A DNA stretch of 47,139 nucleotides from Novosphingobium endophyticum (GTDB taxonomy: Bacteria > Pseudomonadota > Alphaproteobacteria > Sphingomonadales > Sphingomonadaceae): NCBI RefSeq assembly GCF_014640675.1, contig NZ_BMHK01000028.1, forward strand, positions 1 to 47,139. Reading direction: 5' to 3'. A model generated the notes under the pieces. It did not search any database. It had not been told where the DNA came from and saw only the letters and a program-made list of their open reading frames with translations. Below, one piece after another: positions 32,277-39,742 of the stretch. Position 1 is the stretch's first letter; the number at the start of each line of letters is the position of its first letter. A program made the translations under genes and the position numbers.

Positions 32277-33308
32277 ATGCACGAGGCACGCGTTCTGGTA
32301 GTCGACGATTCAGCGGCCATGCGCGCCCTGTTCTGCGACGTGTTGGAGCAAACGAAGAACGTCCGCGTCGTCGGCACGGCGGCGAACGCCGCCGAGGCGC
32401 GGGACCGCATCCCCGAACTCATGCCGAACGTGGTCACGCTCGACGTCGAGATGCCGGGGATGAGCGGCATCGAGTTCCTTGAGGAGATCATGACGACCAA
32501 TCCGCTGCCGGTGGTCATGCTCTCCAGCTTGACACAGAGCGGCACAGAAACCTCCCTCAAGGCCTTTGAACTGGGTGCGGTGGAGTGCTTTCCCAAGCCC
32601 CTCAAGGCGACGCCCGAGCAGTTCGCCAAGACCGTCGGCAAGCTGGGCAAGATCGTGCTCGCGGCGGCCAATTCGAACGTACGCGACAAGCCCCGCAACC
32701 GCGGTCCCAAAAGTGACGACGGCGGCTATGTCAGCAACGGCAAGATCGCGGCGTTCAGCGCCTCGATGGGCGGCGTCGACGCGCTGACCGAAGTGCTGTC
32801 GCGCTATCCCAGGAACTGCCCGCCGACGGTGATCATCCTGCAGACCGAGCCCGTGCTGGCGCAGATGTTCATCGAGCGCGCGAACAAGGACTTCTCATGC
32901 GCCGTCAAGGCGGCCACCGACGGCGCCGAACTGTCTTCGGGGACGGTCTACATCGCGTCCGATCCGGGCAAGCACGTCATCGTCGAACCGGGTTCGCCCG
33001 CGAGGCTTCGCATGGTCGAGCGCGACCCGGTCGAAGGCTTCCGCCCATCCGCGACGCTGCTGTTCGGCTCCCTCTCGCGCGGGAACATGCCGACCATCGG
33101 CGCGGTGCTGACCGGCATGGGCGAGGATGGCGCCAAAGGGCTCAAGCTGCTGCAGGCCGCCGGCTGCCGCACGCTGGCGCAGGACCGCACCACGGCGACC
33201 GTGCCGCAGGCGCCGGCCGCCGCAGTCGAAGCCGGCGCGGTCGACGCCGAGCTGAAGCTGGAAGACCTGGCGGCCGACGTGCTGGCCAACTGCGGCGCCG
33301 AAGGCTGA
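32277..33308 (+). CDS. CheB-like response regulator with incomplete methylesterase triad
   Basis: 343 residues with the architecture of CheB. The receiver domain (1-125) is intact: D10-D11, phospho-acceptor D56 in TLDVEMPGMSG, Ser in MLSSL, Lys in CFPKP. The methylesterase domain (about 155-335) keeps the serine S163 (SASMGG) and the aspartate D284 (GMGEDG). The catalytic histidine is replaced: CPPTVVVQH of the neighbouring CheB reads CPPTVIILQT, with T190 at the histidine position. The HLPSVD segment of CheB reads FRPSAT. Esterase activity is therefore doubtful; it may be a phosphate sink, a receptor-binding competitor of CheB or an unrelated regulator (inference). Its gene faces away from the che operon. 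Confidence 0.85.
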   Translation: MHEARVLVVDDSAAMRALFCDVLEQTKNVRVVGTAANAAEARDRIPELMPNVVTLDVEMPGMSGIEFLEEIMTTNPLPVVMLSSLTQSGTETSLKAFELGAVECFPKPLKATPEQFAKTVGKLGKIVLAAANSNVRDKPRNRGPKSDDGGYVSNGKIAAFSASMGGVDALTEVLSRYPRNCPPTVIILQTEPVLAQMFIERANKDFSCAVKAATDGAELSSGTVYIASDPGKHVIVEPGSPARLRMVERDPVEGFRPSATLLFGSLSRGNMPTIGAVLTGMGEDGAKGLKLLQAAGCRTLAQDRTTATVPQAPAAAVEAGAVDAELKLEDLAADVLANCGAEG

Positions 33309-33418
33309 TCGGGACCGGCTGATCCCGGCAACGACCGGGCGCCGATATCCCCAAATTTGCTGCATCGCAGCGCGCGCCGTCTTGACTTGCAACGCCGCTG
33401 CGGCTTCGGTGCGCCGCG

Positions 33419-34231
33419 ATGGACCTGACCTTTACCGCGATCCTCCTCGGCATAGTCGAGGGCCTCACCGAGTTCCTGCCGGTCTCATCGACCGGGCATC
33501 TCATTCTCGCCACCGAACTGTTCGGCTATGATGCCGGACAGTGGGCGACGTTCAACATCGTCATCCAGCTCGGCGCTATCCTGGCGGTTATTGTCCAGTT
33601 CTGGCGCACCTTCTGGGCTGTGGGATGGGGAATGCTCCGCCTGGAACCGATGTCGATCCGATTCGTGCGCAATGTCCTGATCGCCTTTCTGCCATCCGCG
33701 ATCATCGGCCTGGCACTCAAGGATTTGATCGACCAGTTGCTGGGGCAGCCCAGCGTCGTCGCCTGGGCGCTGATCGCCGGCGGCATCGCGATTCTCGCGA
33801 TCGAGAAAGTCGCGAAGCCCGGTCCGCTCACCGGTGTCGCCGAGCTACCCGCCAAGCAATGCCTCGGCGTCGGGCTGGTCCAATGCCTCTCCATGGTGCC
33901 GGGCGTCAGCCGTTCGGGCGCGACGATCATGGGCGCGCTGGCGATGGGCATAGAGCGCCGCACGGCGGCCGAATTCAGCTTTTTCCTCGCGGTCCCGACG
34001 ATGATGGGGGCCACCACGCTCGAACTGTGGGGCGCGCGCGAGAAACTGGCCGCGGGCGTCGGGCCGGTGGGCTGGAACGAGATCGCGGTGGGCTTCGTGG
34101 TATCCTTCGTGGTGGCGCTGGTGGTGATCAAGGCGTTCATGGCCTTCGTCAGCAGGTCCGGTTTCGCCCCCTTCGCCTGGTATCGCATCGCCGCCGGCGC
34201 GCTGGCGCTGTTCCTCCTGTCGCGAGTCTGA
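33419..34231 (+). CDS. uppP: Undecaprenyl-diphosphatase UppP (BacA)
   Basis: Recycles undecaprenyl pyrophosphate to the lipid carrier used for peptidoglycan and polysaccharide synthesis; overproduction confers bacitracin resistance. 270 residues with about eight membrane helices. Signature motifs: GIVEGLTEFLPVSSTGH (residues 11-27, with the catalytic Glu-rich stretch and SSTGH) and MVPGVSRSGATIMGAL with the catalytic arginine. It is followed after 6 bp by ppk2. Confidence 0.95.
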   Translation: MDLTFTAILLGIVEGLTEFLPVSSTGHLILATELFGYDAGQWATFNIVIQLGAILAVIVQFWRTFWAVGWGMLRLEPMSIRFVRNVLIAFLPSAIIGLALKDLIDQLLGQPSVVAWALIAGGIAILAIEKVAKPGPLTGVAELPAKQCLGVGLVQCLSMVPGVSRSGATIMGALAMGIERRTAAEFSFFLAVPTMMGATTLELWGAREKLAAGVGPVGWNEIAVGFVVSFVVALVVIKAFMAFVSRSGFAPFAWYRIAAGALALFLLSRV

Positions 34232-34237
34232 CCCGCG

Positions 34238-35032
34238 ATGGGCGGCAAGCGCAAAGGCAGTCTGGGGCGCAAAGCCTACGAAAAGCTGCTGGAGCCCATG
34301 GAAGAGGAACTGGCGGGAATGGCCCGCTGGGCCGCCACCACCGGCGCGCGCATCGCCGTTCTGTTCGAAGGCCGCGACACTGCCGGCAAGGGCGGGGCGA
34401 TAAACGCGATCACAGCTACGCTCAATCCGCGCCAGGTACACGTCGCCGCGCTGGCCGCTCCCGGTGAGCGCGAACAGGGGCAATGGTACTTCCAGCGCTA
34501 CGTGCCCCACCTGCCGGCGAAGGGCGAGATCGTCCTGTTCGACCGCAGCTGGTACAACCGCGCCGGCGTCGAGAAGATCATGGGCTATGCAACGCCCGCG
34601 CAAGTCCAGGCATTCCTGCGTGATGCCCCTGTCTTCGAGAAGATGCTGGTCGACGATGGCATCATGCTGTTCAAGTACTGGCTCACCTGCGATCAGGAAC
34701 AGCAGGAGGAGCGCCTGTGCGAACGGCTGGAGGACCCGCTCAAGCGCTGGAAGCTGTCGCCCGTCGATCTTGCTGCGCGCAGCCAGTACGGCGCCTATAC
34801 GCAGGCGCGTGAGGAGATGCTCGAAGCGACGCACACTACCCATGCGCCTTGGACCCTGGTGGATTTCAACGACCAGAAGCTCGGAAGGCTGACACTGATT
34901 CGCGATTTGCTAAACCGCCTGCCGGATACGCATGTCGAACCGCCGCCGCTGGAGATGCCGCCCCTCAATCACGAGCCCTTGAAGGAAAAATTCGGCGTTC
35001 TCGACCCGATCAGGCCGTTTCCGGTGGACTGA
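34238..35032 (+). CDS. ppk2: Polyphosphate kinase 2
   Basis: Transfers phosphate between polyphosphate and nucleoside diphosphates. 264 residues, the one-domain (class I) length. Walker A-like FEGRDTAGKGGAI (residues about 43-55), the DRSWYNRAGVEKIMGY Walker B/lid segment, then KYWLTCDQEQQEERLCERLEDPLKRWKLSP, split here by family-typical charged residues. Directly downstream of uppP with 6 bp spacing, so probably co-transcribed. Whether it prefers ADP or GDP cannot be read from the sequence. Confidence 0.93.
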   Translation: MGGKRKGSLGRKAYEKLLEPMEEELAGMARWAATTGARIAVLFEGRDTAGKGGAINAITATLNPRQVHVAALAAPGEREQGQWYFQRYVPHLPAKGEIVLFDRSWYNRAGVEKIMGYATPAQVQAFLRDAPVFEKMLVDDGIMLFKYWLTCDQEQQEERLCERLEDPLKRWKLSPVDLAARSQYGAYTQAREEMLEATHTTHAPWTLVDFNDQKLGRLTLIRDLLNRLPDTHVEPPPLEMPPLNHEPLKEKFGVLDPIRPFPVD

Positions 35033-35079
35033 CACGCTTGACTTTGCGCCGCCGCTGACGCAAGGGCCGCAACCTTGAA

Positions 35080-35101
35080 GGGCGGCGCTCATGCACCGCC
35101 C
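35080..35101 (+). terminator. Weak hairpin after ppk2
   Basis: GGGCGG pairs with CCGCCC around a 10-nt loop; a TTTT follows only after seven bases. It may be a weak terminator of uppP-ppk2 or part of the rpmG leader. Confidence 0.3.
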
Positions 35102-35168
35102 TCGATGGTTTTCAACAAAACATGCCGGCCGCCAGGGCGGCTGAGACAAGAGATTACAGGAACACGCC

Positions 35169-35336
35169 ATGGCGAAGCCCGCAACCGTCAAGATCCGGCT
35201 GGTTTCCACTGCCGACACCGGATTCTTCTATGTCACGAAGAAGAATCCGCGCAACACGACCGAAAAGATGAGCTTCCGCAAGTATGATCCCGTCGTGCGC
35301 AAGCACGTCGAGTTCAAGGAAGCCAAGATCAAGTAA
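35169..35336 (+). CDS. rpmG: 50S ribosomal protein L33
   Basis: 55-residue basic protein of the large ribosomal subunit: it starts [20 protein letters not shown] and ends FKEAKIK. It is of the zinc-independent type, lacking the two CxxC pairs. Length and sequence agree with alphaproteobacterial L33. Too short for many ORF filters but unmistakable. Confidence 0.96.
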   Translation: MAKPATVKIRLVSTADTGFFYVTKKNPRNTTEKMSFRKYDPVVRKHVEFKEAKIK

Positions 35337-35378
35337 GGTTCACGAAGCATTCAAGGCCGTGTACCTAGAGGCATGGCC

Positions 35379-36035
35379 ATGACACGCATTCGCATGAATC
35401 TTCGCAACTGTGCTGGCGCGGCCGCTTTGGCCGCGCTTGCCGTTCCAGCTATATTTCCGAACGCCCCGGCGCTGGCCGCCACGCAATCGGAAAAGGCACA
35501 GCTAAATCAGGTCGTCGAGGCCCTGCGCGGCATCTCGACTATGCGGGCGGATTTCGTCCAGACCGATCGCAGCGGCCAATCGGTGACCGGTACTCTGACG
35601 CTCAAGCGCCCGGGGCGGATTCGTTTCCAGTACGAAAAAAGCGTCAACATGCTGATCGTCAGCGACGGCAAGGCGCTCACCATGGTCGACTATGACGTCA
35701 ATCAGGTGCAGCGCTGGCCGATCAGCAACAGCCCGCTGGGCGCCCTGCTCGATCCCAAGCGCGATGTCGCGAGGTACGGCACGATCAAGCCGACCGGCAA
35801 TCCCGACGTGGTCAGCGTCGAGGTGCGCGACAGCAAGCATCCCGAATACGGGATCATCACCCTGATCTTCACCCGCGATGCCACGGCGCCGGGGGGACTC
35901 GAACTGGCCTACTGGGTCGCGCTCGATTCGCAGAACAAGCGCACGACAATCCAGCTCAAGAACCAGCGCTACGGTGTTCCTGTCACTGACAAGGACTTTC
36001 GCTGGACCGATCCGCGCCCGCGGGTCCGTCGATAG
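35379..36035 (+). CDS. lolA: Outer-membrane lipoprotein carrier protein LolA
   Basis: Periplasmic chaperone carrying lipoproteins from the inner to the outer membrane. 218 residues. Signal peptide to about residue 33 (AALAVPAIFPNAPALAA), then the LolA beta-barrel: MRADFVQTDRSGQSVTGTL, RPGRIRFQYE, LIVSDGKALTMVDYDVNQV and WPISNSPLGALL. AGAGG lies 7 nt before the ATG at 35379; the ATG at 35373 is only one base from it and is less likely. A small-RNA candidate follows its stop codon. Confidence 0.92.
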   Translation: MTRIRMNLRNCAGAAALAALAVPAIFPNAPALAATQSEKAQLNQVVEALRGISTMRADFVQTDRSGQSVTGTLTLKRPGRIRFQYEKSVNMLIVSDGKALTMVDYDVNQVQRWPISNSPLGALLDPKRDVARYGTIKPTGNPDVVSVEVRDSKHPEYGIITLIFTRDATAPGGLELAYWVALDSQNKRTTIQLKNQRYGVPVTDKDFRWTDPRPRVRR

Positions 36036-36105
36036 GAAACAACACCTTGTCGCTCCATGTGCGCCGCTTGCGACAATCTGCGACATTTTCCTGAATTTCG
36101 TTCAC

Positions 36106-36133
36106 TTGGCAGCAAGCCAACCGCCCCTACATT
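36106..36133 (+). promoter_or_regulatory. Strong sigma-70-type promoter for the small-RNA candidate
   Basis: TTGGCA (36106-36111), a 16-bp spacer, and TACATT (36128-36133). Transcription would start near 36140, at the foot of a stable stem. Confidence 0.6.
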
Positions 36134-36139
36134 GAACTT

Positions 36140-36258
36140 GTCAGAGCGGCTCGAGGCGGGTTTCCCCCCTGTTGCCCACGCCTCCGCATGGCCCTTCTGA
36201 CTTAGCGTGACGAACGCTTATGGAACCCTCGACCCCTTGCCCCCGGGTCGAGGGTTTT
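36140..36258 (+). ncRNA. Candidate structured small RNA between lolA and xth
   Basis: A promoter, about 119 nt of foldable sequence and a textbook terminator lie between lolA and xth without any ORF. Closing stem: GTCAGA (36140-36145) with TCTGAC (36196-36201), continued by GGC/GGCCC pairing. Inner stem: AGGCG (36154-36158) with CGCCT (36179-36183). Second hairpin: AGCGT (36204-36208) with ACGCT (36214-36218). The terminator is the third. A CCTCC stretch at 36181-36185 could pair with ribosome sites. I could not match it to 4.5S RNA, tmRNA or, confidently, 6S RNA. Confidence 0.6.
36226..36258 (+). terminator. Factor-independent terminator of the small-RNA candidate
   Basis: CCCTCGACCC (36226-36235) pairs perfectly with GGGTCGAGGG (36245-36254), followed by TTTT. 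It ends the transcript before xth and may also stop readthrough from lolA. Confidence 0.85.
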
Positions 36259-36354
36259 CCATGTCCCGGCAACCGTGTCGGCGTCATCGCCGCGAACGCG
36301 GGAACGACGCGTGCGGCTCTGGCAATTCCGGCACGCCCCCCCTAAAGCGCTCAC

Positions 36355-37146
36355 ATGCTCAAGATTGCCACCTGGAACATCAATTCCGTCCGCCTGCGCA
36401 TCGATCAGGTCGGGCGCTTCCTGACCGAGCATGCGCCGGACGTTCTCTGCCTGCAGGAGATCAAGGTCGCCGAACATCTCTTCCCGCACGAGGCGTTCGA
36501 GAAGCTGGGCTACACGCACCGTGCCGTCCACGGCCAGAAGGGCTACCACGGCGTCGCGACGGTAAGCCGCGTGCCGTTTCGCGAATTCAGCCGGCACGAC
36601 TGGCAGGACAATGGCGAGGCCCGCCACGTCGGCATCGAATTGCTCGGCGCGGGCCAGGGCATGGTGCTCGAAAACGTCTATATTCCCGCCGGCGGCGACG
36701 TTGCCGATCGCGGACTCAATCCCAAGTTCGGCCAGAAACTCGACTTCATCGGACGCATGACAAGATGGGCCGACGCGATCGACCGCCCGACGATGATCGT
36801 CGGCGATTTCAACATCGCCCCGCTCGATTGCGACGTTTACGACCACAAGGCGCTCCTCAAGGTCGTCAGCCACACGCCGATGGAAGTCGAGACGCTAGAC
36901 CGCTTCAAGGACGCACACGGCTGGGTCGACCTGGGCCGCGAATTCATCCCGGCGCCGGAACGCAATTATTCGTGGTGGTCCTACCGCAGCTACTGGCGCC
37001 AGAAGGATCAGGGTCGCCGGCTGGACCACATGTGGGCCTCTCCGGACCTGGCCCGTCAGGCGAGAGCGCATCGCTTCGTCGAGGAAACACGCAGATGGGA
37101 GCAGCCAAGCGACCATGTGCCGCTGATTACGGAACTCGAGATCTGA
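36355..37146 (+). CDS. xth: Exodeoxyribonuclease III
   Basis: Repairs abasic sites and trims 3' ends in double-stranded DNA. 263 residues of the endonuclease/exonuclease/phosphatase fold. Metal and catalytic residues are visible in ATWNINSVRLR (Asn), LCLQEIKV (Glu), TMIVGDFNIAPLDCDVYD (Asp, Asn) and the C-terminal PSDHVPLITEL (Asp-His). The ribosome site is weak (no clear GGAG before the ATG). The last 52 nt overlap the start of ribA. Confidence 0.95.
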   Translation: MLKIATWNINSVRLRIDQVGRFLTEHAPDVLCLQEIKVAEHLFPHEAFEKLGYTHRAVHGQKGYHGVATVSRVPFREFSRHDWQDNGEARHVGIELLGAGQGMVLENVYIPAGGDVADRGLNPKFGQKLDFIGRMTRWADAIDRPTMIVGDFNIAPLDCDVYDHKALLKVVSHTPMEVETLDRFKDAHGWVDLGREFIPAPERNYSWWSYRSYWRQKDQGRRLDHMWASPDLARQARAHRFVEETRRWEQPSDHVPLITELEI

Positions 37147-38213
37147 GCAGGAAACGCCCCTCCCCTGCCCCGCGCCGGGTCGCCCTTGCGCTGGATGCCC
37201 TGCGGCACGGCTGGCCAATTCGCGTTGGCCGGGGACCGGTTCTGCTTCCCGCCGAGACCGGATTCGCACCCGGCGTGACCGCGCCGCGCATGCTGATCTC
37301 CGCCGCGCGCGCGGTGACGCTCAAGCTTGCCAACCAGCGCGAAGCGGCGATTCCCGAAGCGCCGGTACTGATCCGCGCCGCCGATCCGTTCGATCTGGAA
37401 ACCGCCCGAGCCGTCGCCGATCCGGCACTCGACCTGCGCTACCCCATGAAGGGGCCGTTTGCCGCCGAGCACATCGACGATCCCGAAGCCGCGCGAACCG
37501 CCATGGAACTGGCGCGGCTGGCCGGCATCCTCCCCGCCTTCCTCGTTGCTCCGGAAATGGATGGAGACGTTCAGGACGTATCATCCGAGGATCTCGCAGG
37601 CTGGAAGGATACCAGCCGTCTCGCCATAGCCTCACGCGCGCGCCTGCCGGTTGCGGCCTGCGAAGATACGGAGATCGTGGCCTTCCGTTCCATCGACGAT
37701 CTGCGTGAACATGTCGCACTGGTGATCGGCGCGCAGGCCGGCGAGCGGGCGCCACTGGTCCGGCTCCACTCCGAATGCCTGACCGGTGACATCCTCGGCA
37801 GCCTCAAGTGCGATTGCGGCCCGCAGCTCGATGCCTCGCTTCACGCGATGGCGGACGAGGCCGGCGCCGGCGGCTGGGGCGTGCTGCTCTACATGCGCCA
37901 GGAAGGGCGCGGCATCGGCCTCATCAACAAGCTGCGTGCCTATCGGCTGCAGGACCAGGGCTTCGATACGGTCGACGCCAACAACCGCCTCGGCCTGCCT
38001 ACGGAGGCGCGCGATTTTCCCACGGCGGCGCGCATGCTGGAACTGCTCGGCGTTCATGCGATCCGGCTGATGACGAACAATCCGGCCAAAGTCGCCGCGC
38101 TGGAGGCGGTGGGCGTCACCGTGGCCGAGCGCGTGCCCCACAGCCTGCCGCCCAACCCGCACAACGAACGCTACCTGACGACCAAGCGCGACCGAACCGG
38201 CCATATTCTCTGA
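37095..38213 (+). CDS. ribA: GTP cyclohydrolase II
   Basis: First committed step of riboflavin synthesis, opening the GTP imidazole ring. The catalytic domain (about 190-365) has the zinc cysteines in HSECLTGD and LKCDCGPQL, the MRQEGRGIGLINKLRAYRLQ segment and DANNRLG. About 180 residues precede it, as in other alphaproteobacterial RibA proteins whose N-terminal part resembles a worn dihydroxybutanone-phosphate-synthase-like module (weak inference). Start: the frame is open far upstream, but the ATG at 37095 has GAGG 10 nt before it, giving 372 residues and a 52-nt overlap with xth. The next in-frame ATG (37290) would cut off conserved sequence. Confidence 0.88.
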   Translation: MGAAKRPCAADYGTRDLSRKRPSPAPRRVALALDALRHGWPIRVGRGPVLLPAETGFAPGVTAPRMLISAARAVTLKLANQREAAIPEAPVLIRAADPFDLETARAVADPALDLRYPMKGPFAAEHIDDPEAARTAMELARLAGILPAFLVAPEMDGDVQDVSSEDLAGWKDTSRLAIASRARLPVAACEDTEIVAFRSIDDLREHVALVIGAQAGERAPLVRLHSECLTGDILGSLKCDCGPQLDASLHAMADEAGAGGWGVLLYMRQEGRGIGLINKLRAYRLQDQGFDTVDANNRLGLPTEARDFPTAARMLELLGVHAIRLMTNNPAKVAALEAVGVTVAERVPHSLPPNPHNERYLTTKRDRTGHIL

Positions 38214-38218
38214 CGCTT

Positions 38219-39172
38219 TCAGCGTCTCTCGTAGCGGACCAGCCCTGCCCCCAGCGTGTTCCCGGAGAGGCTCAGGGTATCTCCCGACCAGTCGGCGACG
38301 AAGGCGCTCCTGCGATCGATCCCGGGCGCGAAGCGGGCATCGTTGTTCTCGATCTGCAGCCCCTGTGAGCTGTGATAGCGGTGCTCGGCGGCGACGGCGA
38401 TGAAGGCCGAGTAATTCTCCTTGTCGCGCCCCTGCACGAACCAGTTCTCCGCGATCCGGCCGGTGGCGCCGTCGGGCAGATCGATCATGTAATTGGAGCC
38501 GCGCCCGCGCGTATCGTCGAAGCTGGAGTTGAGAATGGCGACGCGCGCGGCCCGGCTCTTAGCGTAGTGTCCGCCGGCGCCGGCCTCGAAGCGACTGCGA
38601 GTGACGGTCAGTGCGCCGTAGTTGCCGACATAGATCGAATGGGCGCAGCCACCGCCGCCCTCGCACGTGCCGAGCCGGGTGAATGTGGATTTGTCGATCG
38701 TTATGGTGCCGTCCGGGTTATCCGCCGTGAGCAGCCCCTGCTCGCTATCGCGGAACCAGCTTTGCGAGACCGCCAGGTCGCCGCCCTCGAGCCGGATGCC
38801 CGCCCCGTTCTTGTCCGCCACACGGATATTGGCGAAGACCATCCCCTCGACGCGCGCGCTGCGTCCGCGCAGGACCAGCGCTGCCTTGTCCTCGCAGGCC
38901 ACTCCGTCGAGTACGGCCTGACCGGGAACCCGCGCCTTGTAGGTAACCTCTCCCTCGGCCTGTACGGCGCAGTCGGCAAAGCGCATGGGCGCGAAAACAA
39001 TCGTACCGCGACCAGTGCCGATGGCGTCCACTGCGTCCTGCAACCTCGCATAGCTGCGGCCGGTTTCCTCCACGGTATACGGCGGGGCGGCCTGGCCCAG
39101 CGAAAGGGACGCGGGAAGGGCTGTGCCGCCGATCACGGCGAAAGTGGCGAGAAGTCTGGTCGTGCTACGCAT
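38219..39172 (-). CDS. Secreted right-handed parallel beta-helix protein
   Basis: 317 residues with a signal peptide (about 1-28, ending LGQAA). A repetitive series of short strands and Asn/Asp/Gly turns follows (LRGRSARVEGMVFANIRV, LEGGDLAVSQSWFRDSEQG, ITIDKSTFTRL), the pattern of parallel beta-helix proteins of the pectate-lyase-like group. The N-terminal YARLQDAVDAIGTGRGTIVF is the usual lead-in. No clear catalytic set is visible, so a polysaccharide lyase, a binding protein or an envelope structural role are all open. Convergent with ribA, 5 bp apart. Confidence 0.82.
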   Translation of the reverse strand: MRSTTRLLATFAVIGGTALPASLSLGQAAPPYTVEETGRSYARLQDAVDAIGTGRGTIVFAPMRFADCAVQAEGEVTYKARVPGQAVLDGVACEDKAALVLRGRSARVEGMVFANIRVADKNGAGIRLEGGDLAVSQSWFRDSEQGLLTADNPDGTITIDKSTFTRLGTCEGGGGCAHSIYVGNYGALTVTRSRFEAGAGGHYAKSRAARVAILNSSFDDTRGRGSNYMIDLPDGATGRIAENWFVQGRDKENYSAFIAVAAEHRYHSSQGLQIENNDARFAPGIDRRSAFVADWSGDTLSLSGNTLGAGLVRYERR

Positions 39173-39485
39173 GGAGCCCTGATAGGGCGTGACGGTTAAG
39201 ATCGCGCAAACCGCCCGGTCGGCCTCGCCTCAGTGATCGTCGATAGCAGGTTGAATGTGGACCGATTCGGTCCTACCATGGTTGCTGCGGGCCGGGCCCC
39301 TCTGGCGCGGCGCAAGCTTGACGGTGCCTGGCACCTGCAGGCCGGCGCCACGTGATGTCGGACCGCATCGGGTGAAACCGATGCAGGATCCGGTGGCCGT
39401 TTGAGACCCTCCAAACGCTCCGGCTATTTCGAATTTTGCATCGGCTCTCCGATCGAACCAAAAGCTTGTTCGATAGGGATTTGAC
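39173..39485 (+). other. 313-bp spacer with a run of hairpins before the DUF465 gene
   Basis: No gene is seen. Four inverted repeats are spaced along it on the DUF465 side: GGTGC/GCACC at 39323-39335, GCATCGG/CCGATGC at 39365-39384, CGTTTG/CAAACG at 39398-39417, and ATCGAAC/GTTCGAT at 39452-39474. The last stem ends directly against the AGGG ribosome site (39475-39478). A structured 5' leader is likely; no known riboswitch pattern was recognised. Confidence 0.5.
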
Positions 39486-39668
39486 ATGACCGAACGCATT
39501 TTTCTCCTGCTCGAGCGCCATCAGCGCCTCGATTCCCTGCTACGCATCGCACAAAGCAGGCGCTTCGCCGATCCGTACAAGATTGCCAGCCTGAAAAAGA
39601 GGAAGGCTCGCATCAGGGACAGACTGGTCCGGCAAACACCCCCCGTTGCCGGTTTACCGGGTCTGTAA
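39486..39668 (+). CDS. DUF465 (YdcH-like) small protein
   Basis: 60 residues. The core matches the DUF465/YdcH family: RIFLLLERHQRLDSLLRIAQ, then PYKIASLKKRKARIRDRL, a short helical hairpin. Function of the family is unknown. It has AGGG 7 nt before its ATG and a hairpin-rich leader. A perfect inverted repeat starts 5 bp after its stop. Confidence 0.8.
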   Translation: MTERIFLLLERHQRLDSLLRIAQSRRFADPYKIASLKKRKARIRDRLVRQTPPVAGLPGL

Positions 39669-39672
39669 CCCA

Positions 39673-39713
39673 GCGCCGGCGCGTGGCCCCCCAAATAGTT
39701 TGCGCGCCGGCGC
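39673..39713 (+). terminator. Perfect 11-bp inverted repeat between DUF465 and terC-type genes
   Basis: GCGCCGGCGCG (39673-39683) and CGCGCCGGCGC (39703-39713) with a 19-nt loop. It may end the DUF465 transcript, or control the TerC-type gene that starts 30 bp later. No T run follows, so a simple terminator is not certain. Confidence 0.55.
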
Positions 39714-39742
39714 ACCCTGCCTCCTCCTGCCAGGTGCATCCC

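Noticed and set aside
36140..36258. Assignment of the small RNA as 4.5S RNA or tmRNA
   Set aside because: The conserved 4.5S tetraloop region and the tmRNA tag frame and tRNA-like ends are absent. 6S RNA could be neither confirmed nor excluded by eye.
36207..37094. Upstream extension of the ribA frame across the small-RNA candidate and xth
   Set aside because: The extension is out of frame with xth, lacks family motifs and would run through a terminator. The start at 37095 explains the conserved RibA sequence.
39669..39742. yybP-ykoY manganese riboswitch before the TerC-type gene
   Set aside because: Only 74 bp are available and the conserved loops of that riboswitch are not present; only a simple inverted repeat is seen.
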